A stretch of 64,000 nucleotides of DNA from Rhodamnia argentea (taxonomy: Eukaryota > Streptophyta > Magnoliopsida > Myrtales > Myrtaceae). How positions within the stretch are numbered: position 1 is the stretch's first letter; the number at the start of each line of letters is the position of its first letter. Below are positions 55,204-64,000 of the stretch, in pieces. The translations under genes and the position numbers were made by a program. A model generated the notes under the pieces. The model was not told the DNA's origin. It saw only the letters and a program-made list of their open reading frames with translations, and searched no databases. Where the stretch lies: NCBI RefSeq assembly GCF_020921035.1, contig NC_063156.1, forward strand, positions 9,808,501-9,872,500, read 5' to 3'.

Positions 55204-56760
55204 GATGAAAATTAGTAAATTGTAAATACGTAACGAGGTATCGCTTTTGTATTTTTAATGAAATCGACCCTTTAAAAATGAACGAATAATCAATACTTGA
55301 AATTTGTCAACTTTTCACTAAATAATAAGAAAGGGAACTTCATATGGTATGAACCCTTCATAAGTTTATTGGTTTGCTTGTCCATAGCAATTCACAAACC
55401 ATGAAAACATTTGTATTCTACTATATTGATTTCCATTGTCTCATTAGTATGGTTAATCAAACAAAAATCAGAACTTAAGTCAATTTCATTTATTTATTTG
55501 CAAATCCCCGGACTCCCGGAAATTCCTCTTTGTCATATCAAAATAATCGGATATCGACCATCGACATGCATAGTCATGTCCTAATTTTTTTAACATCATG
55601 AATTTAATTTCGTTCTCGTGCTTAAATTGTGGAAGGAGACTCGGGCAATTTTGATGTAAGTAAGAGGTGTAAATTCACATTAATATGATGAAACTTTATA
55701 TTTTTTTTCGGTTTGAAATTGTTAGTGCCACTTTTTTTGTCTGCAAGGGCGTAAATATGCGAAGGCTTCAAATGTTCCTCGTCATTCTGTCGGCTGACCG
55801 AATGCCAGCGGCAAGAAGATCCTCAAAGTCCACGAAGAAATAATTTACTTTGGAAAATTTGTTTGTACCTGTCCAGTCCTCCTCGTGCGCGAAACAATGC
55901 AAAATTTACGTATGACAGCTCTTTATCACTCAGAAAAATTGCACAAGAAGTCCTAAAATTCATGTGTGGATCGTAATTGAATCATTAAACTTTTGACTAG
56001 ATTCGTAATTGAATCATTAAATTTTTGACTAGATTCAATCTAGTCCTAACCCTTCTTCAAAAAGTGCAATCAAGCCCTTTGGAAGTGCGCCCGATAATTG
56101 ATGCATGGCCGTCCCGCTTGGTCATTCATTCTTTTGGAGACATTCGGGGACCAGAACAAAGTGCGTGGCCCTACGGCACATTGGTAGAGAATAATCATGC
56201 GGTCGGCGAGTATGATGCACCCTGGTATTGGCCATACATGCTTAGATTTGACGACCCAACAGGTGGATCAGCCTGGACGCAAATATCGATCTCAACCTCG
56301 AAGCTCGGCATGCGCATGAACATGATAAGCCCATGTCGCAACAAGATCAGATGGCGAGCCGAGTAATGAGCAGGCAACTTTGCATCTCTCGCTACTAAAC
56401 GATAATGTTCTTCTCCCCCTCCTCGCGATCCCTGTTGGGAGACTTGCGCTGGCATTTAGGTCGATGCCTAGAGACGCGAGTTCCGACCCGCCAGCGAGCG
56501 GTTCGACCTCCTCCGAGGGAAGGAAGATGCTTTGCATCAGATGATGATGGTTGGCATACAAACAAGAGGGCAGATTAGCGTGAAACAGATATTCCTTGCA
56601 GATGCCCCCCTGGTCCGTTCCAGGAGTTGGTTTCCAGGAAGATGGAAAGTTAGGACATTCTCGACAGAGAAACCACAGCATGTTTCGTGTTTTCCAAGAT
56701 CAGAAAGAAGATTCTGCCATATTCTAGCAGGTAAGTTCCATGTGATCATTCATACAATGG

Positions 56761-56796
<36 letters not shown>

Positions 56797-58012
56797 GTCT
56801 GCTAGTTCGGCCCCCAAAGTTTGAGCTCAAGTCTTAGGAATCCATGGAGAAAGCAAGAATGAGGCCAGACAGAGTTGCAAGTAATGTATACATGCCAGGA
56901 AACTTAGCTGCAAAAAAGGGTTGAGGAAGTATGCGCTGGATCCAATTCTCTCTCTAAAAAAATTTTGCCTTTTTGATGCAGCGTATGACGATCACAAACT
57001 GCACTCCGCTCTGCAGCATTCATCCTCTGTTTCGAAGCTCATTGTGGCGAAAACAAAGGACCGCAGATCATCTTTCAGATCCGCTGCACTACATGCGCGA
57101 CTCCGCTGTTCGATTCTCAGGCCACACTTCGTTTTGAGCTACTGCGTTATCCCTCGACATTCTGGGATGAAGATTAGGCCATTTTGAGAACCAGCATGAG
57201 CAGCGAAGTAGGTTTAGGAAATTTTGGCTCGCTATCTTTGGGAAACAAATTCAATTTCACCTCAGAAAACAGGGTAACGACCACATTAAGCTTGGGGCGA
57301 TGCTTATGCTTCTTTTCTGTTCGACCCTCCGGTTCAGTAAACCAGCATGAAAAACAAGATACAGGGACTTGGCAATGTGCTCTACCAGCCAATAATCTTT
57401 CCTCCAAAATGACCCTTCTAGCATAATGCCGTGACGGGTTCCGGCTTTAGAGGGACTTATCTATAGGCATTGTAGTTAGAACTGAATATAGCATACCCAT
57501 TACACAAAACAGTTTCTCTCATTATGAGTTTTCCTCAAATTCCACCAAGGCTCTGCAACTGTTCATCATTTACTTTCCACAAGTTTGTAGAGCAAACTTC
57601 AAATGTACAGCCCGACAGCCTTTGATTTAATTAGTTGCTTGCGATTTCTCTCGTTCATTGACTTTACATGCAGGTCAATTTGCTACGGTAACAACAATGC
57701 AAGCCTTATCAAATGAATTTACTAATCCACAAAAGTCAGGATCTCAGCATATGAAGTCCACAAATAGCAAAATCATTGAGGGTTAGCTGCAGCAAAACAA
57801 TAAAAAAAAAAAGTGCCACTGAGGGGGATGCAACGTGGTTTTTTTGTGCAATGAAGCCTCCTTTGCATTTCAGAAAACCTCTAGGCTGCGTTTTGCGGGC
57901 AAACTTTTCCTTTCCGTTCCTTCATTTGACACTTAGCCCCTGAAAACTTCATATGCTTCATACGGAGATGAAGTCATGTCTAGGAAGCGAAGGAAGAAAC
58001 ACAGTACCTCTT
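55204..58012. other. Spacer between the DHHC genes
   Basis: Contains a 33-bp direct repeat (cgtaattgaatcattaaa) at 55973-56038 and a (CT)n run at 56765-56796. Open frames on both strands at 56,025-57,430 overlap one another and show no domain; if a gene lies here it is decayed. The part near 57,900 is downstream sequence of DHHC copy 2. Confidence 0.45.
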
Positions 58013-61000
58013 CTATCTCAGTGGACTGATTGATGCAATTTGATGGGAGCCTGTATCCACTATTCTGTGACCTGAACTGATTTTGAGCCCATTACCCAGT
58101 TGCTGCTTTGGACACTTTGAATCTAGATGAGCGGGCAAGAAGAGCGGATCGAATGCAGCAGATCCCTCTCTCTCTTTTCTCTTCAACTTCTCGTCAAGGC
58201 CACTATAATCCAACCTCTGCAGAATGCTTGGAAGTTGAGGTTCGCCCTCCTTCCGAAGAGAGCCTCCCATTTCTATGTCAAATTTACGCACATAGCCTTG
58301 TTCAAACTCGGAGGTAACGGATCCACCGGTATCGTATTCTGCTGTCCAAGTTCGAAAGCCGATCATTGAAGGTGGGATCTTGCCAAAGACAAGTTCCTTA
58401 ACGTTTTGTAGCATTCCCTTGTTATATGGATTCTCCTTCTTTTCGTAGCGGTAGCGGAAATTTTCATAGGTTGTCTGGAAAAAACCAAATGCCAAAGAAA
58501 TGACGAAATTTAGACAAGTTCATAGGGTTGGACTCATCGGGAAAGCAATGAGAAGCCAATAGATAGCAGTTGTGTTCAATAGATATAGAAGAAATCATGC
58601 AGACATAAAGGAAGAAAAGGGGGATAACAAATAATTGGCTCCGCAAAAAAGAAAGATGAATGCGGAATAGATAGCATGAGAATTACCTGGTTGGAACAAA
58701 TCAAGTAAAGATGGAATAATGTGAGCCCGCCGACAAACCAGAAGGCGATGAAGCAATATATTATTAAAGCAACTGAGAGGACATCATGTGACATGGCCTT
58801 CCAGAGATTGCCTCCTTGTCGAAGAACGTTGATCCACGAGAAGGTAAACACGTATATGCACAAGAAGGTTGATGTCGATATGAAACATACGAAGAACGGA
58901 TAGTTACGCTGCAACATAAGTACATATGAACGATCTGTTAGTTTCTGGCACCATAAGCACTTCAATTACTCGCGGGACAACGAAGTACAAACTAAGGATT
59001 AGGGTCTCTTTCTTATAGCAATATCTTTAAAATGCTCATAGCAGCAAAACTGTGTTTCCAGATACAGTGACAAATACAAGATGTAAGTTACCAAAGCACA
59101 TTGACTTAAAAGTTCCAGAATAAAGAGCTTAAAAGTGGGATTGAACAGCATAACTTATGATAACATGCAAATAACTTACTAATGCAATACACTGACCAAC
59201 CCATGGACAGTGATGATCGAACCTTTGCACACAGTTGTTGCAGATGGAGCAATGAGAAGCGCGTGGTGGTCGATATAGCAAACAAGTGTCACAGAACTTC
59301 ACTTTTACTGTTTGACCATTCACTAGTATATCCTTGGTTCTTGGCAATTTCAGATCTGGCACTTTAGTATTGACCCACTCTATCGACGGAGTAGCTGCAT
59401 CACATGCTTCATCGGATTCGGGTGGCTGTGAATTTCTTGGAATTATACCAGGGTCTCTCCCAGAGGTCAGGAATAGAAAAAGGAAGTCCTGCACAGATTT
59501 TGGACAGCTTAGCCCTTATAACTTAGTAATGCCATCAACTTGCAACACGCGAGAGAAACATTACATGAACCAACCAGAACAGTGAGGACTGATCCCACAA
59601 TCAGAACGATGTACCCGAATAGCGGATTCACTACACCGATGAGCAAAAGCATTTTTATGCAGAATGTTATTGCAGGACCTCCAATGAGGGTAGCAGTCAA
59701 CAACACCGATGCAGCATCTGGACCGAAGATCAATCTCCCACCACAGAGGAATTTCTGAGAGACAAACAAAATACATCAATCAACTTGAAGACGAATAAAA
59801 GGTGAAAATCTCATCATCCACATCAAGATGGCGGATTAGTGTCGCCACTTGAATGACGGATGGGTAAGTCATTTCTTTAAGTAGCTTTCCATTGAGCTTA
59901 ACCCATGAGGGAAAGAAGTAAGTCATCAGACCAGAGAAGCCCTCATAATCGTCCAATAATTAATTCCTGGATTTTATTCGCCGAAAACACAAGGTCCAAC
60001 TAAAGCTGCATCAACTTTTATGGTTTTGAACTAATTTGTGAGTCCACGATATAAGATTTTCAGTAGCAAAATGACATAACAAAACGCGAATGACCAGTAT
60101 ATAAGAGCCATTTAGCAGGCAATACCTAACACTACACACCACAATGTCAAGCTTCTAACTGAACACGTTGAATGCTCATCGAGATAAATTCGCAATTACT
60201 CTCCTTTTTTTTTTTTTTACTTTTTGATGTAGCAAATAGAAATTATTGAACATGCATGTGACACGGGCTGAGGTTTTCGTGCCTAGACCAGTCATGCATA
60301 GAGATACCCCAAGACCTGCTGTGTCTTGGATCCCTAGGATTTGTCTAGGGTTTTCTACGATGCTTTAGAATATTTCCGGGGCAGGCACGTTGGTAATTTG
60401 CCAAGTGTTCTGGAACATTTGGAGAGATGGTAGATAAGATCCAGCGATATAAAGGAAGGCTGAGTCGCTGCACGGGTCGATCCAAAACAACCGGCCCGTG
60501 ACACATGCATACAGATTCTGCTCAATAAATGAGTGATCGATCTCAGATTTATTCGGACAAGCATGCAAAGATTCTACTCAACAAATGAGTGATCGATCTC
60601 AGATTTACTCAGACAAGCATGCAAAGGATGCCGTTGAGCGGTGAATAAGGCATGTAGATAGGATTCTGCAAATTGAATACGCATTACATTAACAAAACGA
60701 ACAGTAAAAATCGGCTCATGTACATCGAATCATGAGGAGAGGGGAGACCTACAAAGCTAAAGAGTCACCTTCTCTCGCCCAAACTATTTGATACTAAATC
60801 GAAAGGAATCTGCCGACAGCATCGAACACAACCAGAACGAATGAAAGCGGGAAAACCAGAACAACCACACGACACGACAGTTTAATTGAGAATCCCACAA
60901 ACCCAATCGGACACATTTCGTTTCAAGAACAAAGAAAAAGCTCGACAGGCTAGATAAAAACACCAACTTGAATCGAAACTCGGGAAGAAAAAGATTACAT

Positions 61001-61121
61001 TGTTACCCTTCCAAACTTGGTAGAGCCTCCTGGGAAGGGGTCCAGGGGAGCCTATGTCTTTGGAAGAGAATCCACGATCACCCCCGCTGTCGTCTACGTT
61101 GTGGACTTTGCTCCTGCTCAT
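58013..61121 (-). CDS. DHHC-type protein S-acyltransferase (copy 2)
   Basis: Coding exons on the minus strand are 60999-61121, 59575-59754, 59180-59488, 58687-58908 and 58013-58474; all junctions are in phase 0 and give 431 residues. The catalytic DHHC is at 192-195 and TTYE at 279-282; the exon 3 length (309 nt) is identical to copy 1. The N-terminus is 23 residues longer ([20 protein letters not shown]...) before the shared [11 protein letters not shown] motif. Exon 2 has two more codons and exon 4 three fewer than in copy 1. The C-terminal tail is about 30 residues shorter and basic rather than acidic. The first intron is about 1.2 kb. Activity is expected from the intact motifs; different tails suggest different partners or location, which is inference. 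An in-frame ATG further downstream is not needed, since the 61121 ATG opens the frame. Confidence 0.95.
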
Positions 61122-62391
61122 CTTCTCCTCTCACATCCGCAACAATTCGACCCTGTTTTCTTTCTTTTTTCCCCCGGAAAACACCACTCGGCTTCTTTCT
61201 CTTGTTATTTTGCAGGAGTCTTGCGGATGATGAAAGCAGAGGGTTTGGGAGGGGGTGTTTTCAGTTTCCTCACATCTTTCTTCCCTGTTTTGCCAAAGAA
61301 ATAACTGCTTCCCCCCTTGCCATTGCCCTCTCAGCATCACATCCCTACAAAGACCACGTCCTTATCTCTCTCTCAACAGCTTCTTGTCCAAATCTGGTAA
61401 AGATCTTCCAGATTGGTGCGACATTCCCGCGCGCTAAGCCGAGTAAAGAACGAGGAAAGGAAAAATGACACAGACATCCCATCCGCTCAGCTCGGGCATC
61501 TCATTTTCCCGTTTTCGGACGGACGGGGCAAGTTTAAAAGCCATTTGATCATCAAACAAAATTACTACATGATGTAATTCAAATATCACCAATTACAACG
61601 GATTCACCCACCATTCATGCGTCCTTAATCTTCTCAACAATCGCTCTTAAATCATTAGTGAAACAATGTTCAATTATGCCGTTGCCTAGATAGTAGGATT
61701 ATAATAACGCGAACGTGATCACACGCATTGAAACGAATTGGGACTCTTGCTAATGGTAAGTTCCACTTCAATCCAAGCAAATTTGTCATGGTTCCATTTT
61801 TATTTTTGTATTTGTATCGAATTTATTGAATAATTTTTCGTCCCCGTATTATTATATTGTATCATAATTGAGAACACAATAATTACAACTAATCATATAT
61901 GGAATTCGGTATGGTATCTTAAGAATATTAGATAAACAGAAAGAACAAGTCAGAGAGCTCTATCCGAACGGTAAGCGGGGCCAGGCCAGCTTCGCAAAAC
62001 AAGGGAAACATGCATCGTCGTCGTCATCATCGTCATCTTCATCTTCATGGCAAGTCCTGTCCTATCCCCTAAAATTCGTTTCTTTATGATCTGACAGTTA
62101 CCTTACAAAAACACCATCATCGTCATCATGCGCCCAAGCTACGTCAGCACAGAAATTGACAACCTTGAAGCTTACTTGCAAGGCAGAACAAGACCCTTTT
62201 GTGTTGCCTTGTAATCCACCGCCAAATGAGTCTCTCCCTTGAAAGCAAACCCAAAAAGGCCACTGTTAAGCATTTCTTCAGTAAATGGCATTGTACTGGC
62301 AACGCCACTTGCTCTGTTTTTGTGTGTATAAGAAGTTCAAACTCTGATTCTAGTTTCTCCTTCGCTCTCTTGAATGCCCAAGAACAGAGGC
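61122..62391. other. Upstream region of DHHC copy 2
   Basis: Contains a CT-rich stretch on the plus strand and CAT/ATC-rich runs at 62010-62050 and 62115-62130. The open frames at 60968-61468 are antisense to the leader and have no domain. Confidence 0.45.
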
Positions 62392-62439
62392 CTACCAGCT
62401 ACATAGTCCAGGAAACACCATCGCTTTCGGCTTTTGAAA

Positions 62440-63611
62440 TCTCACATTCGGTATTAATAGCTTGGTAAGTCCATTCATGTTCTCAGACTGCTGTTGAGCA
62501 AAGTCTCGTGAATTGTCTGATGTCCCCATTAGTAGTGCTGTGTCTGTTTTGCCGGCATTAAGAGAAGCATTTACATATTCAATTCTCTGTACTTGTGCAA
62601 GTGATTTGCCCCCGCCCTTCTGGCTCTTTGGCGCACCCGATGGAGAATTGAGGTTTACACTCACAATTTGTGTTTAGTCTTTGAATGTTTGAATGCATAG
62701 CCACATCCAGATCCACCTAGCTATAATTCTTCCGCGATTAATCATATTTGGTTCCAAAGACTGACCATTAATTATTTGAACAAACTTCTGTGTGCGTGCT
62801 TCTGATTGCATGCCTTGTGGAGCATTCGCATCTGCGAGACAGGATGTTTGTTTATGTGTGAGGAAAAATTGATGTTTTGGCTTTGGGTATGGTATTGATG
62901 ATGTATAGGCCTGAGTACAAGCCAATAGTTATGTTTGCATTTACCAGCAGGAAATATTGTGACATATTCTTCTTCTCCGAGTAGATTACGCATGTCATAA
63001 TTTCGTTAGTACACTTTGAGCCTGAAAATGCTTACTGATACTCATGGCTGTAGAGCTTCGAGTTTGTAGTTTTGATGTCCTCAGCTGTCACATTAAGTTC
63101 TCACCAAAGTCATTTAATTTAATAGAGTCGGTGATGAAACACTGACAAAAGACAAGGTCTCTAATGTGACTAATCAAACAATAGCTAATTGGCACCTCCG
63201 TCTTCAGTTTCCAGCGATTGAATGCAGGAGGAGAAAGATGGGTTCTCACAAGGCCTCATCTAGCAAAGTTTTTATCGACGTTTTCATTAGCATCTGTTTT
63301 GTATGGCAAAGCTTTGCTCTTGAAGTCGACAAGAACCAAACCGCACAGCTGTTTGTAAATGCTTCTGAAGGAGCTGGTCGGCCGATACCAGAAACTCTAT
63401 TCGGTATATTCTTCGAGGTTTGTTCTTGACCTGCCAGACCACGGTTATTTTCAGTTGCTACAGTTTCCTTCCCACCACCATCTATTTGTAATTTAACATC
63501 AGCGAGTTCAAGACTGACTGCTTGATTAGCTTCTAATTTTTGCTTGGTCTTAATTAGTTCAGCCTCTCTAATGACTGCATCGTTTTTCATCATGGAATGC
63601 CCAAAGTATGG
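62440..63611 (-). pseudogene. Minus-strand exon set of an unrecognised protein
   Basis: Three minus-strand pieces have matched splice phases. 63431-63611 lies between acceptor ctgcaacag and donor gcag|gtcaag, 60 codons plus one base, encoding YFGHSMMKNDAVIREAELIK and following residues. A piece ending at 62945 encodes LLGEEEYVTIFPA with a donor g|gtaaat. 62766-62831 lies between tctcgcag and g|gtcagt; joined to the previous piece it reads DANAPQGMQSEARTQKFVQI. A fourth piece, about 62440-62656, continues as NLNSPSGAPKSQKGGGKSLA, but the only AG near its expected start would put a stop in frame, so this junction looks broken. I do not recognise the family. The pieces interleave with the arabinofuranosidase exons on the other strand. 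It may be a decayed or partial gene. Confidence 0.5.
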
Positions 63612-63791
63612 CTGTTGCAGATAATAGGATGAATTTTTCAGAAGAAACAGTGGCTTTTGATCACACATTTGTTATGCCTCCTTTATTTTGCCCTGTTACA
63701 TATCGGGAATTCAGCATTTATTTGACTTTTTGGCAGGAGATCAACCACGCCGGGGCTGGGGGACTGTGGGCGGAACTTGTAAGCAACAGAG
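63238..63791 (+). CDS. ASD1: Alpha-L-arabinofuranosidase (GH51), N-terminal part, runs off window
   Basis: Exon 1, 63238-63417, encodes 60 residues; exon 2, 63737-63791, encodes 18 residues plus one base, and the next exon lies outside the window. Residues 1-27 form a signal peptide. The segment RPIPETLFGIFFE joined to EINHAGAGGLWAELVSNRG is the hallmark N-terminal motif of plant GH51 alpha-L-arabinofuranosidases such as Arabidopsis ASD1. Known role: an apoplastic enzyme that removes arabinose side chains from arabinoxylan and pectic arabinan during wall remodelling. The catalytic residues lie further on and cannot be checked here. The phase at the 63791 donor (G|gt) suits the expected NRG-F continuation. 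The intron between the two exons contains a minus-strand exon-like stretch. Confidence 0.85.
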
Positions 63792-64000
63792 GTCACATAT
63801 AAATCTTCTTGATTTTTTTTTATTGGGATGGCAGTGTGTGAATATGGAACCACATGTCTTTTTTGAGTAAATATGCATATTAGATACATACGTGAATCTG
63901 AATGCAAAATTGCCGATCATGTGGCCTCCTTCATGCCATTCCTGCATATAGAGAGGCACACAGTATGTGCTATGGCTCACAAGCCTATCACAGAATGTTT
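63792..64000 (+). other. Start of intron 2 of the arabinofuranosidase gene
   Basis: The donor gt follows at 63792. The sequence to the window end is AT-rich with no acceptor that restores the expected GH51 continuation, so exon 3 lies beyond the window. Confidence 0.6.

Overview
This window is nuclear DNA from a plant, almost certainly a woody eudicot. It holds short intron-rich genes of plant-specific families (calmodulin with the conserved intron in its first EF-hand, a UBC22-type E2, DHHC S-acyltransferases, a phylloplanin-like protein, a GH51 arabinofuranosidase). The spacers are AT-rich and full of (CT)n/(GA)n microsatellites, solo LTRs and MITE-like elements. The style of the repeats makes me suspect Myrtales/Myrtaceae, but that is an impression and not a result.

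Layout. 1-5.2 kb: a 0.4-kb tandem duplication, one unrecognised exon-like stretch and no clear gene. 5.2-9.0 kb (+): a three-exon DUF3741/DUF4378 (TRM-like) protein. 10.1-15.2 kb: two copies of a terminal-inverted-repeat element; the first is split by a hAT-type element (8-bp target duplication) that is itself split by a 2.7-kb solo LTR (5-bp target duplication). 16.6-19.0 kb (+): calmodulin, convergent with a UBC22-like ubiquitin-conjugating enzyme at 19.9-23.6 kb (-). 23.6-29.4 kb: repeats. 29.5-33.3 kb (+): a protein-kinase-fold protein with degenerate catalytic motifs. 34.7-35.0 kb: two short plastid-like pieces (atpB, rpoB). 36.9-37.7 kb: a foldback element. 38.6-39.0 kb (+): a single-exon phylloplanin-like secreted protein. 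40.2-43.4 kb: a second solo LTR that carries a TIR element and sits inside a foldback element. 44.0-47.5 kb: three head-to-tail Harbinger-like elements sharing TTA junctions. 49.5-52.9 kb and 58.0-61.1 kb (both -): two DHHC protein S-acyltransferase genes with the same five-exon structure, a tandem duplicate pair. 62.4-63.8 kb: the first two coding exons of an alpha-L-arabinofuranosidase (+, running off the window), interleaved with minus-strand exon-like pieces of an unrecognised protein.

The genes do not form a pathway or cluster; each looks like an independent housekeeping or signalling gene. I found no CRISPR array, operon-like system or obviously new molecular machine. The most unusual things are the organisation of the repeats, the interleaved exons at the right edge, and a few gene-structure oddities. 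Exon boundaries were read by eye from splice consensus and phase agreement; transcript ends are approximate.
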